From Stenocarpella maydis (taxonomy: Eukaryota > Ascomycota > Sordariomycetes > Diaporthales > Diaporthaceae), in NCBI GenBank assembly GCA_002270565.1, contig NQMI01000050.1:221680-285679 (forward strand): DNA of 64,000 nucleotides, in the 5' to 3' direction. Made by a program: the position numbers and the translations under genes. Shown piece by piece: positions 22,543-33,968 of the stretch. Every line of letters begins with the position of its first letter. Within the stretch, counting starts at the first letter, position 1. The notes under the pieces were generated by a model, which saw only the letters and a list, made by a program, of their open reading frames with translations, did not search any database and was not told the DNA's origin.

Positions 22543-24209
22543 TCACTTTTTCCACGTATATGCAGCCGCAGGATGGTCGGCCCTGACCCGCGGGCCTTGC
22601 CCATCAGCCAGGAACGTCTCGCGCATGCTTCCCCCAGGAATATGATAGTCCTCCTGCAGCACACCTCGGGCCTTCAGCTCCGGCCACAGATACTTAATCA
22701 TATCCTCGAACGTGCCCGGCGTAGTTGCGTAGCTCAAGTTGAACCCGTCAATACCCGCATCAGTCATCCATCGTTGCAAGAGATCCGCAACCGTCTTCGG
22801 GCTGCCAATCGCCTTCGCGTGTGCTCCCGAGATCGCGAGCTGCTCCAGGACCCTTGGCTTCGTCCACTTCAGTCCTTCGGTTCCAGGAACGGTGGCCGTC
22901 CAGGCTTTTACCATGGATTGGATCGCTCCGGGGCCCGTGAAGGCGAAGTCCTCGTCATCCGAGAAGTTGTCAAGGTCCGTACCTGACCAACCGCCGAAGA
23001 GTGCCGCGGTGCCTTCTAGATCGGCGTACTGTAGCAGGTCTTGGAACTTGGCCTGGGCCTTCTCGTCTGTCTCATCCACCACGATGAAGATGCCAGTGAG
23101 GAAGCGGACGCTGTCTGGGCTCCGCCCTTGCTGGACGAGGAGTGCTCTGCAAAAATGATTAATTTGTGCATCTCGTCAACGTCGGCGAATATGTGTTCGG
23201 CTTACTTGGTGTCGTCCACGATTTTGCGCGTCTTCTCCGGAATCAAGCCTGGGAGGAACATAGCTTCGCTGTGAGTCGCAGCAAACTTTTGTCCGGATCT
23301 TTGCATTCAGGTGGTCAGCAGCGCCCTTCTACCGGGATTCTGGGTCACCCACGCTGAAGCTCCCGCTTGCAGCAGGAACGGCGTACGCTGCGGCGAGGGA
23401 TCCAGCAGGCTTGGGCCAGCGCATTCGTAGTATTTCCTATTAAATCGTCAGGATGACTCTGGGAATCACAGATACAGAGTTCAACAAACCCCTTGTGATC
23501 TATACGCTTGACTGCTTCTGGGTTGACGTATACACCAGTCTTCTTGTCCTTCACTACAGCGCCCTCTTGCCATGAGCCCTCAAGCAGTTTGTACACTACC
23601 TGCATGAACTCATCCGCTCTTGCATAGCGCTCATCATGCGGAACCTGCTCTTCCAGGCCGTAGCTCTTAGCTGCGCTGTCCAAGTAGGATGTCACAATAT
23701 TCCAGCCGACGCGGCCCTGGCTGATATGGTCCAGAGTGGCAAACTTCCTCGCCAGTGCGTACGGGTTCTCGTATGTCGTCGACGCAGTCACGCCGAATGA
23801 GAGCGACTTTGTCGCGTGGGCCATGGCTGAGATGAGAAGGCTGCAGGAGGATTAGCAGGGGCGCCGTGGACAATACAATAGACCATAACAATACACACAC
23901 CTAGGATCACCGATGGGGATCTGAGCAGCGCTCTGCAGCGCCGGTGAGTTGTTTGCTGGCCCCTTGTACACGTCGTATATGCCCAACACGTCGGCAAAAA
24001 ACATGCCGTGGAACTTTGCCTCCTCCAAGAGCTTTGCCAGCCTCACCCAATGGTCTACAGTGAGCTCACCCTGGTCGGGGTGTCGCCAGAGACCTTCGAA
24101 ATTGTGAGCATTATGCCGAACACCAAGGCTTGGGGCCTGGCCTACCTGGGGCCAGATGGCCTGGTGCACTCATGACGAATGCGTTCATTATCCATGGTCT
24201 CTCCGGCAT
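22543..24209 (-). CDS. FMN-dependent luciferase-like monooxygenase (NtaA/SnaA/DszA family)
   Basis: Six exons read on the minus strand (24209-24146, 24093-23901, 23840-23490, 23436-23353, 23298-23206, 23146-22543) join in frame to give 462 residues, the normal family length. The protein is a bacterial-luciferase-fold, flavin-dependent monooxygenase of the group that includes nitrilotriacetate monooxygenase component A. It uses FMNH2 supplied by a separate reductase to oxidise a small organic substrate. Family marks are the start NAFVMSAPGHLAPGLWRHP, HGMFFADVLGIYDVY, SFGVTASTTYENPYALARKFATLDHIS followed by GRVGWNIVTSY, SPQRTPFLLQAG, and GFNLSY near the end. No obvious signal peptide is present. 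Substrate is unknown. It lies 2.4 kb from a quinate-type cluster whose other genes include a second oxygenase, so a role in that pathway is possible but only inferred. Confidence 0.88.
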
Positions 24210-25106
24210 CTTGACTGTCTACCCAGTGCTTTGTCGGAACTTAAGTACCAGAGGATATCCCGATATGGAAAGGTGCTCGTTGAATGTCGGACTGCCTTGA
24301 AGTCAGGCCGGAGTTGTCTCAAGATTTGTTCAATGGACTACCTAGGGGAGGAGGGGTTCACATGACATGACAGTGTCCGGCGACTCGCCGATCGGAGCGC
24401 CGCAATCGCACGTTGATATTGTCGGGGGAAGACAGTAACCACTGAATCCGGTCGCTATCATTGGTCTCAGGGTTTGCGGATGGTCCAGAATTTTTTAAGT
24501 TACGCCTAGCCGAGTCTCGCCCAACTCGATGGATGACGAGAGATTGCGTGCTTGAGGGGTCCGGCGAGCACCGGAGTCCCACGCCGCTTGTTCGGCACTG
24601 AAATGAGCACGTAGTAGATAGTTTGCTCGATTGCGGTTGCGATAACTGTGACTTCGTTACTCGGGTCTTTCTTTACCAAATTAGTTCGAAATTTAGAACT
24701 ACCTGTTGTGAGCACGGAGCGTGGTTAACATTCTGAGTGCTATGGCCGCTAAATATATTTCCAAGAGGATCCATAACTATGGCGTTCTAGACTAAGAGTA
24801 TCCAATTACACAATGGCTCCTCGTCTTCGGTGCGGCAACCCGTGATTTCACGGCAGCGGCCCTGTGGCCGGCCGAATGACGCTATCCATGGATCGCTGTC
24901 GGGTATCCTGAGGCCGCACGTCGAGGGTTGATGCGTGGCTATCTGGTTGGCGCTCAACACATATGCAACATCGGTTCGCTCATTGCCAGCTGCATCCAGT
25001 TGGCTCTCAATAGTAGCAACAATTGAGCGGCCAGAATCAGTCGAAGATTTATCCCATTCTCGTCGGTTTGAATATTGAACTGTGCTGGTCTACTATTGTC
25101 GATTGT

Positions 25107-25293
25107 CACTATTTTCTTAGTGGCTATTGTATTTTGAAACCTAATTTTATCGGCATTGTATTTATTATCTAACGCAGGGCCTTCAAGTGTCTAGAACTGT
25201 ATGGAGGGACCGCCGAAGCTTATTCTTTGTTTTGTTTTGTTCATTTTGTTTTAAGAGAAAAGAAAAGAAAAGAAAAGGGAATTATGGTCGGAT
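25107..25293 (+). repeat. Diverged repeat family B, copy 1
   Basis: Matches 61705-61850 in order on the same strand, through CACTATTTT(C/A)TTAG, TTTATTAT-type sequence, GGCATTGTATTT/GGTATTGTATTT, GGGCCTTCAAG/GGGTCTTTAAG, ACTGTATGGA/ACTTTATGAA, and TTTTAAG...GGGAATTAT. This copy carries an extra AGAAA repeat tract (25253-25277) near its right end. Confidence 0.65.
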
Positions 25294-26360
25294 GAAGAAC
25301 GAGACCAGTTAGTTTTGTGCGCCTTAAGACGTGTCAGATCACCTCCACCTGTACAGACATGTCAAAGGTTCGAACTGAGTCTTGTAACTAGAGCATTTAG
25401 AGAATATTATGTATTGTAATATATACATGCACGCTAGATCGGTAATGCCCGCGCCGGTAGTAATATTTACTGTAAAAAGGCCATAAAATTAGGTGTCAGG
25501 ATGCCTCAGGATATTATATCGAGCCCCACCGCCGTCGCTTATGAGCTGCAGGTGAACCCGGGGATCTCGAAAGTGCCGGTCTCCCCAGGAGGTCTTGCCA
25601 TCGTCGCTGATGGCCACGGGCCCGCATATGACTGAGGCCCGGGTTATCAGCTTCTTGCAGCTTTTCAAAACGCTACCTCGTCATTCCCCGAGTACTTCAG
25701 GAAAAATGACACGGAGGCCAATCACCACTTGATATTCGAGTTGATGGTACCTATAGACCCGTCTGACCAAAAACAAAAGGGCGAGTAATCACCCACAAAA
25801 CACCGAATCTCCCAGGAAAAAAACAAAGTCAACTGGTGGTACTACAACAAAGCCGTCCTGCTTTTACCAGAGTACCACTGCATTCGTCGTTACCTACGAT
25901 GGCAACTAGAACCAAGAGTGGTATGAAGAGGACATCAGACGAGCAAGCCACATACTTACCTAACTAATATTTTTTAAAGAAAAAAGTATAACATGGTAAA
26001 ACTAGGCACATCACTCCGGATGATAGGGACACAGCATTAGAAACCCTGTCGGCACAACCGCCAGACCTGTTCAACACAAAACACAGGTACGGCCACCGAG
26101 ATAAATATATAATTCGGGTATTTTGTCTATATCGGCCACCCAAAGCCAGGACAATACCCTCCCAATTGGAAGGATATACTAGCATATAAAAGGGCATAAT
26201 TGGGAGGAAACCGAGCTTGAAGCTCCCAGAGTCCCACGGTTGGCGGAATTCTCCAGTTACGAGTAACTGACTACCTAAGCATCTAGGTAGTTACATATAT
26301 AGTTATCTACAGTACCTACCTGTCTGTACCTAGAGTATTTAGTTCATTGGCAGATTTGAC

Positions 26361-26398
26361 TACCTAAGTACTTACTTACTTACTCAAGTACTTAGGTA
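26361..26398. repeat. Perfect 13-base inverted repeat (hairpin)
   Basis: Arms TACCTAAGTACTT (26361-26373) and AAGTACTTAGGTA (26386-26398) flank a 12-base loop of ACTT repeats. It lies about 220 bases before the shikimate dehydrogenase pseudogene, in a TACCTA-rich stretch. Confidence 0.6.
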
Positions 26399-26618
26399 AG
26401 CAGTTACGTCAAAGACGTACTGTCACTGTTCGGCAGAGTTCTTAGCCGCTGGATACCGCTTGGTATGCCGCCTCATCCACCCCTGAAACTGATTACCCAC
26501 ACCATTTTTGAAGCACAAGTACATAAGCATGGTGCCAAATTTCCATACCCAGTACGACGCTTTATTCAATTTTCACTATCACGATCAGTTCCAGATTCTC
26601 TTAAACTCAGCAAGAAGC

Positions 26619-27542
26619 ATGGCAGCGCTAAATGGTCTCCCAGGGGGAGAGCCGGGGCATGAAACAAGACGGGACATATCGCCCACACTCACCAAAAGGT
26701 TTTATATATTCGGTCACAATATCTCCCACTCGCTCTCCCCTACAATCCACAATGCGGGATTCAAGCACACGGGCTTCGCAGGACACTATGCGATCCATGA
26801 GACCCCGGAAGTGGACTCAAGCGTCGCAACCCTCCTTGCATCGCCCGACTTTGGCGGCGCATCCGTGACCTTCCCACACAAGCTGCAAGTTGCGGACCTG
26901 CTTGACTCTGTGTCCGCAGCTGCCCAAAAGATAGGCGCCGTCAACACAATTAGCAAGAAGGACGGAAAGCTTCTGGGGGACAACACGGACTGGTCTGGAA
27001 TTAAGGCATGCATCGACAGCGCCGGGATACCTGGGATTTCGGACGCCCTAGCGATTGTGCTTGGTGCTGGGGGTGCGGCAAGGGCGGCATGTTACGCATT
27101 GATTTAGCTGGGAACCCCCAAGATCATGGTGGTTAATCGCACAAGGTCCAATGCCGAAACAATGATCTCGAGATTCCGGGAGGCCAGCTTCGACATCTAC
27201 GAGACGCTTGAGGAAGCTGCCGAGGCGTCGAAAGCAGCACCGCCGAGGGTCGTGGTGGGATGCATCCCTGCGGACGATCTCGCCGAGGACAAGATTCCTA
27301 TAGGATTCTTTGGAGGCGTAGGCTCCGGAGTCCTGGTTGAGATGGCTTAGAGACCACCTGTTACGGGCATGGAAAAGGCGGCTGCAAAACATTTGGGTTG
27401 GCGGATCTTCAAGGGGGTTGACGTTCTGAGGGAACAGGGCTATTCACAATTCTCGATTTGGACCGGGAATGAGGCCCCCAGGGAAGAAATGTCAAAAGCT
27501 ATGGAGGCAGAATTGGAGAGGAGGGCACTCACCAATAAATGA
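26619..27542 (+). pseudogene. Shikimate dehydrogenase-like pseudogene (two in-frame stops)
   Basis: One frame of 307 codons from ATG 26619 to TGA 27540-27542 reads as a complete shikimate/quinate dehydrogenase, but has TAG at 27105-27107 and TAG at 27348-27350. Preserved motifs are SHSLSPTIHN (substrate site), VTFPHK with the catalytic Lys, NTDW, the nucleotide loop GAGGAARAACYAL and NRTRS, which fits NADP use. The C-terminal helix EQGYSQFSIWTG is intact. There is no frameshift, so the loss is recent. The first stop could come from CAG by C-to-T (QLGTPKI); the second sits where MA(Y)RPPVT is expected. It lies tail to tail with the QutR-like gene. The ancestral product reduced 3-dehydroshikimate or oxidised shikimate/quinate. 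Confidence 0.82.
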
Positions 27543-27817
27543 TGAGGAATATGTTTGTAGCAACACTGGCGAGAACCCGCCGTCTGTGACGGCAAGTTCA
27601 TAATACCTTAGATGTGATGCAAGTTTGATTTCAGGGAGAAAATGTCATTTGGCTACTCTAGAACGACCATAGAGCCAGTCGTATCTATGGATTGAACGGC
27701 TGAAAGCATGGGAATTGAATTAAACTATTAGTTGATGCCCATGCTTCACTGGCGGCAGTACCAGGAATTCTATGTAGGCATCAAGTCTATGCAACCGATG
27801 ATCCCGACCGACTATAG

Positions 27818-30306
27818 TTACGAAGTTTGGCTGCGCCTTGGTTGCATCCTTTTGAATTCACGCAACATGTCGGCGCGTATGAGCTTCTGTGGTGCCTTGC
27901 GGCCGGTGAAAAGCTCAAACTGCGAGATGCCCTGTTCGGGAAGCACATGCAACCCGTGAACTCTGATCCACTCAGCCCTTTCTAATTCCCGTACTTGCTT
28001 CAGCAAAGGAGTCTCGGGGCGGTCATAGGCTAGCTACAAGGAAGTCAGATACTGCTCTGGATAAAGCCACGAGACGAATGCGGTTCTGGGAAAGGGGGAA
28101 AGACACTTGGACTTACCTCAATCACTACTCCTCCAGTTTTGCTTGCTAACCAAGACGGCGGTATTTCGATTTCTGGAGAGGGTATGCAAGATACGATGAT
28201 GGTTGGTAAGCTGGCAGAGGCTTCCCAGTCATCGTCCAGGGATGCAATCATCCTGACGTTGGCCGGGCCAAAATACTCATCCTGCCGTCGACCCTGCGGT
28301 GCATTCGCAGCGGCCAGGTCAGGGCCTTGGACAGCGTATCGCTTGTCATTGTACCTAGTAGCGAGGGCCTTGGTATGTGCCATGGTGCGACTCCATATCC
28401 GTATGTTTTGCACTCCGATTCGAATCAGGCTGTATACAGTCGCGTGTGCCATGCCGCCCGCGCCTAATACCAGGGCAGATGTCCGAGGCCTGACAGCATT
28501 GACGGGAGACAGGTTCCGGCGGACCATGGTGTAGACTCCGATCCAGTCTGTGTTCTCGCCGTAAAGGGCCAGCACTGGGCCCCTCGATGTTCGGTCCAGC
28601 AGCGCGTCACCACCAACACTGCGCAACGGTATGACTGTGTTCACGGCTCCGATCGCCTGCGCATCAGGGCTTAGGATGTCGATCAAGGGTATTATCTCCT
28701 GTTTAAACGGGGACGTGATACTGACGCCACCGAAATTTGTACTCTTGACTAAGAGTGCCAGGTTCTGGATGGAAGCCGAGTCGAAAGCCTGATAGGAGTG
28801 AGGCATGGCGGAATACCGAAAGGCGGCACTTTGCATTGCCGGGGATAGACTGGAGAAGACCCCACGGCCAAATATGCCAAATCGCATGGGCTCTAGTGTG
28901 AAGGAGGAATAAAGAGCTCTTTGAGCCTCCTGAACCGTGAAAAGCCCCTCGTCGTCAAGCTCTTGGGATGACGTGCCGGTGCGTGAGCTGCTGACGACCG
29001 GTGAAAGAATTGGATTGAGAACTCGAGACTGGCGACCAAGCCGGCCAGTATTGTATGCGATGACAGGGATTTTGCTGCCCGTGGACTCTCTCACGGTCTT
29101 GAGAAATTGTTGTGCCTCGAGGTTGTCGGTTTCAGACAGGGCTGGCTGGCTGATGCGCACAAGATCACAGCCGAGATCTCGGGCTTGGGAGACGAGGGAC
29201 ATGCGGAGCTCGCTCCTCCACCCGCCGGTGTTAGCACTGTCGTCGAAGTAGTTGCCGATGATCTTGGTATGTCCCTTGGCGGAAACTATGTCCTCGAGAA
29301 GCGTATTGCCGAGGCCGAGGTTCACGGTCAAGTATTCAGGGAGGAGTCGCAAGGCGAAATGCACGGCCTGCCGATACATTTTGATTGCATTATTTGGGTC
29401 TGGACTGCCGCCTATGTCCTTGGGAGAGCCCCAAGGCTGGAGAATATGAAAGATCAAAGGTAATCTAGAGGCATTCCGTATCATCCAGAAATACTTGGTG
29501 ATGTAGCTGGCGGCGCAGTGATCAAAAGACAAGGATAGTCCAAAAAAGGTCGACAAGTCCACCTTGAACTCGATTGCGTCAACGAGAAGATCTCCTTGGC
29601 GCAGAACCGAAGCCATCTGAGGTGCCTGTTCCAACGACAAGTGGAGGGCGTATGTATACGGCTTTCGTTCAAGGGCTGCTAAAGCGGTGGGCGTGCAGGC
29701 TTGGGCCGTCCGAGCCGTCGCGCAGCCCCGAACGCTGTCAGCCAGGTGCAGAAAGTCTTTCTGGACTTCCTTCAAGGCCAAAGTGCGCACTTGTACGGCG
29801 CTATCCGGTCGTCCACGCCCATCCTGACGCTGGTCCGGCCGAGAGCCGGCAAGATTAAAAAACTCGAAATTTGATAGAGACCGGAAGGTCGGGCTTGCGG
29901 CCTCTACTATGCCCGAGACAGTCGTCGGAGAGCACTTCAGATGGCGCGATATGCCTTCGGGGTCCCTGAGAATGTAGATGACGGGGTTACTCTTGACGAA
30001 GTCGTGAAGGAGAGCCTGGCCTGACTCATCAACACAGATTGGGCCGCAGATTATAATGCATCCGGAGGGGTTTCGAGCGAGGACGTCTTCCAACAGCTTG
30101 AGCTCCTCAGCGCGGCAATCGCTGTGGCCGTGCTTGGACGCGTATGCACGTCTTGAAAGGCCGAACGTTTCTTGGAAGACGGCATCGGTGTCGATGAGAC
30201 GGAACCCCAGTGAGCTGGCTGCCAAAAGCCCCAACGTAGTTCGCCCCGTCCCTCGAAGAGAAACGAGGACAAATGAGGCGTCGGGCGGGAAAATGCGTCC
30301 TGGCAT
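27818..30306 (-). CDS. qutR: QutR-like quinate pathway repressor (pentafunctional AROM-derived)
   Basis: Two exons (30306-28117 and 28033-27818) join in phase to 801 residues. The protein has the three domains of the QUTR/QA-1S repressor, which descended from the last three domains of the AROM shikimate enzyme. These are a shikimate-kinase-like part (about 8-180) with a degenerate P-loop GTGRTTLG where Lys is Arg, a type I dehydroquinase-like part (about 225-440), and a shikimate-dehydrogenase-like part (about 480-801) with SSLSPAMQS, VSITSPFK, NTDW and GAGGMAHATVYSL. In the family such proteins bind the pathway activator and hold it inactive until quinate or shikimate appears. It is somewhat shorter than QUTR and QA-1S, which are about 900 residues. 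It is divergently transcribed from the QutA-like gene, with 440 bases between the start codons, as expected of a regulator pair. A catalytic role is unlikely given the P-loop change. Confidence 0.87.
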
Positions 30307-30746
30307 GGCCAGTCAGCGAGGTTGGGTTTGAGAAACCGCCCAGGACTGCAAGTTCACTGGTCGGCCCTGTTTGACAAGCATGCCTAAGACGGAATAAAAT
30401 GCGCGCAAATGGAGTTTCCATGATGAGCCGCCAGCTGGGAACTAGCCCATCTGTCGGTGTAGCAGAGCCGCAGGCGTTTGTGGCGGTTTGACCTTCGGCT
30501 AAACCCTTTGCCGGACCTGCTGGGAAGTATGTTCTGCCATCGTGGGACCAGTGGTGCCTGTGGACACAGCAAAACTCAGCTGCTCTGCCCGTCAAGGTAT
30601 TCTGTGAGCGTGCAAGGCATGTGCGTGGCACGTAGGATTACTCCGTCCAGCCAACTGCGAGCTCCGGAGCTCCGAGGCTGTCTTTCGGCCTGTCTGCTGT
30701 GTTCTGCCGCTCAGCCCTGACATGTGCTGAGGCCCACTGGCCCAGC
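30307..30746. promoter_or_regulatory. Divergent promoter region between repressor and activator
   Basis: These 440 bases must hold the promoters of both regulator genes. GAGCTCCGGAGCTC (30659-30672) is a perfect 14-base palindrome, and overlapping it CGGAGCTCCG (30665-30674) is an inverted CGG-N4-CCG. Inverted CGG triplets are the usual target of Zn2Cys6 dimers, so this is a candidate site for self-regulation. It lies about 75 bases before the activator start. Confidence 0.5.
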
Positions 30747-33215
30747 ATGTCATCAAGCGAGCCACGTCCAAGGAAAAGAGATGCCGAAACGATCCAGGTA
30801 GCGGGTCAACCGGAAGCAAAGCCGGCCAAACGCCTCCGAGTCTCTCTGGCATGCGCAGAGGTAAGCAGACTTCTCCATCTTGAAGCTCGCGACAGCTGCT
30901 GCAGAAGTGCCAGACGAGCCGTCGCTAACTGCAGGGTCTGGCGTCCTTCCCCTCGCAGTGCCGCAGGAAAAAAGAACGATGTGATGGCGTGCAGCCACTT
31001 TGCGGATCATGCGAGTCTCAAGGTCGTGATTGCTCCTACGTACAACGCTCCAAGAAACGCGGCCTTGCAACAGGCTATGTGAGGGGCCTCGAGACACTAC
31101 TCGGGCTCATCCTCCACTCGGTAGAAGGGTGTGAGCGCTCTATCGTAGCCGTATTGAAAGGCGAGTGCTCTATCGTCCCGCCTGGTGACCGGGAGGGCCA
31201 GGCTGCCTCGACTGTCAACGTGCTGGTAGATGCCTGGCGGAACAGCCCACCGTGGAAGGAGCTCGAGAGAATTCTATCCACGGTCGAGTCCGGGGACGAC
31301 GAAGAGCTCACTGCGCGTGATCTACATGACAGGCTCGACGAAGCTCTGAACAAGTCATTATCTCTCACGGACGGGACTGCCGCAGCCCCGATACCTTCTG
31401 GAACCCGGCCAGGTGCCCACGGCCAGGCTGGGCAAGTTGGACGCGGCATGACTCCAGATGCTGGCGGGTCTGCTGAAGGCCTAGGAGGCGGCGACATATT
31501 GGCGACGGCCTTCGGCGGTCTTCGAGCCCTGCAAGAGCCAAGTAATGCTCCGGGACCCTCCAACCTGTTGCAAGATTGGCCTGAACTCCTGGATGTCTAT
31601 TTCGCAAACACGAACTCTTGGATACCCATGGTCTTGAAGCCCGACGCCTTCCGGGCAGCATATACTCTTTCTTCAGATTCCAATTGCGGCAAGAGCAGTC
31701 AACTTCCCCCGGGAGACCAAGCCTGTCTCATGGCGATGCTCGCCTATGCTAGATACATACAATGCATTATCGTTGGGAAGAACGGCTTCCGGCAAAACCT
31801 GCAAGACCATTTCGCAAACCTCTCAGCACAGGCTTCACAGCTGATATCGAACTACGAGAACCGGAGGGAGATTGGTCATATCCAAGCCATGCTAGTCCTC
31901 ACGCTACTCCACTACGCCCAGGGAAATCTGCGGCTGGCGTGGTCCTTCGTTGGCAGAGCCGTATATCACGCTGTCGAGCTCGGCCTATTCAAATCGGAGA
32001 GAACACATTCCTCTCTTCTGAATCTACGAAGCAGACGGGTCATCTTGAGTTGCTTTGTCCTTGAGACCTTATTATCGGCTCGCCTACACAGAAGACCATA
32101 TATGCGAACGTCCGATGTTCACTCTGTGGGATTCCTCGACGCTGATGGCATTGAAGAATGGGAGCCATGGAAGCCGTCGCCATTCCCGATGGCTTGCAAC
32201 GGGCCGCGGCCATCTCAACAACCTGCAAGGATATTGAGCACATTCAACCTCCTGGTGCAAACATCTACCGTCATCAACGATAGCCTCCAAGGCCATGTTA
32301 GTGATTCCGACGAGCAGATCCCACGAGGACACCTCGATATCCTTCACCTATTGCAATCGCAAGATCATCTTAACAACCTTGTTCCTCAATCAGAACCACA
32401 CGAGGTGTCCCCGCAGTCTGTAAATCTCGGGCTGGCCACTGTTGCCTGCCTTTCACAGCTGAGTCCCACACGGGCTGACACCGGCTATGGAGACTCATCG
32501 CGCCTTGACAGTCCTCAGGCATGCCGGATTCTTGCAAGCGTAATGGAAGGAATCAACAAACAAGGCGCTGTCATACTGTCGCCCGTTTCCGATGTATATC
32601 TTAATATCATCGAGAACAGCAATAGCAACAACACATCCGCTCTCTCACACGATACATTTTATCCTGTCAGATTGGGCCGTACAATCCTGGACAGGTACAA
32701 TGAGACCTGGCGTAGTACCGGCTTGAATCTTCACCATTCACTGGAATCTGCGACTAGCAGTCAGGTCGAACCGTTCGGGGTCCTCCATGCGCACTCCGGA
32801 GTCATGGATGAAGGTCCAAGTAGTCGGTTTGGCTCTCGAGAGCAGTGCGCAACTCTGAATATCATGCACGCTGCAGCAAGTGGAACCGGTACAGGTACTA
32901 CCAGAGCTCAAAGCGACCTCGCTCAGCTCCAACCTCAAGGGTAGGTGATTCATGGTGCGAGCGGTAAATTGTGCGCTTACATTTTATCCTACCCATAACA
33001 GATATGCTCGCTCCCATCGAGCCACTCCACACAATGCACCATATGCTGGCGATTCTAGGTCACCTGTCCCGAACCACATGGGCATGACAGGATCCAGGGA
33101 TTTATTCAGCAGTCTCATTTCTTTGGGAAATGACGAGAGGTGAGTGCTGTGATTTTCTTATGATTCCGCACCCTTATTGCCACTGGTCAACAGCAAGAGA
33201 ACGTCTCGGTTCTAG
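30747..33215 (+). CDS. qutA: QutA-like Zn2Cys6 transcription activator
   Basis: Four exons (30747-30860, 30959-32940, 33002-33139, 33194-33215) join in frame to 751 residues. The Zn2Cys6 DNA-binding domain is split by the first intron. Its six cysteines are C36, C39, C46, C53, C56 and C63, the exact family spacing (LACAE joined to CRRKKERCDGVQPLCGSC). It is followed by SKKRGLATGYVRGLETLLG, typical of the QUTA/QA-1F type linker and dimerisation region. A fungal-specific transcription factor middle domain spans about 240-420 (WIPMVLKPDAFRAAY, MLVLTLLHYAQGNLRLAW, RRVILSCFVLETLLSARLHRRPY). In the family this nuclear protein switches on quinate genes and is restrained by QutR, which here lies next to it head to head. 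Residues after 450 are Ser/Asn-rich. The last exon is only seven codons plus stop, so the C-terminus is the least certain part. Confidence 0.85.
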
Positions 33216-33968
33216 TTATCCAGCTTTCTGACTAGGAAACGCTGCAGCTCGGCCCTGTCGCAAGAGTTTGTTGAAAACTTGGGAATATTGGGAGACATCA
33301 GCATAGATTCTATAGAGTTTCAGAATCTCTTTACTGGCTGATGCACTATTGACTCGAGATGTACGGCCTAGCTGCACCGTCTGGACACTTTTCGATGCTA
33401 GCAAACAAATCATGGTGCCTATCTGGAAGTCTTTGAATTTCTAGGTATTTCAGATGCAGAATTTAAGTCCTGGACGGCGAAGATATCGAATCCAGGCGCT
33501 GCGAGGAAGAAAACAGTGAATATCACGGAGGGACACTCCAGCCCCGAAGGAGACACTAGTACCTGGGTATCTTGGTAGGTACCTAGATACTCTAGTATGC
33601 TCGCTGTGTCCATGTGGTCAGATCCCCCGCTGTAAGACGCGAGAGGGCCAAGGAAATGAAACTCTTTCTGTGCAGAAAATTGTATGATTATCCGAGAAGA
33701 TGGATAACCATACTAGGTTTCTGGAAAAGTTCTTACTACCAAGGTTTGTTGCATGACATCACGTCATGGTTGGCCAATTGGCGGTATCTTCGCACATGGC
33801 CGCCAGGGTAATGGCTTACCCGGGGGATCGTAGTCATTCCATCCCAGTCCGGGGCAACGCTACACATGACGAAGCTTTTGAAGTGTCATGAGAAAGAAGG
33901 CCAACAAGATTAGCAACCCGTCCCCTCTCCTAGATTTCAGTAACCTCACCAATGAACCATCAGACACC
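33216..33968. promoter_or_regulatory. Upstream region of 3-dehydroshikimate dehydratase
   Basis: No gene is supported. TTATCC (33688-33693) and GGATAA (33702-33707) form an everted pair 8 bases apart. The known QA-1F site is built from GGATAA and TTATCC half-sites, but facing inward with 4 bases between them, so this is only a weak candidate. Further TACCTAG-rich sequence lies at 33550-33600. Confidence 0.3.

Larger units (their letters stand above)
24210..26618. other. Gene-free stretch with decayed fragments
   Basis: No intact gene is seen. At about 24900-25030 a short frame reads RGYLVGAQHICNIGSLIAS and ends in TGA, faintly like a helix pair of an MFS sugar transporter. At 25501-25790 a frame with one internal TGA is unrecognised. 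A repeat copy (25107-25293), AGAAA/GTTTT simple repeats and TACCTA-rich sequence (26270-26400) are also here. Confidence 0.5.

Noticed and set aside
25501..25790. Degraded open frame with one TGA
   Set aside because: No family recognised and no supporting exon structure; could be chance.
33888..33968. Upstream start for dehydroshikimate dehydratase
   Set aside because: In frame, but the extra 27 residues precede the normal family start and show no targeting signal.
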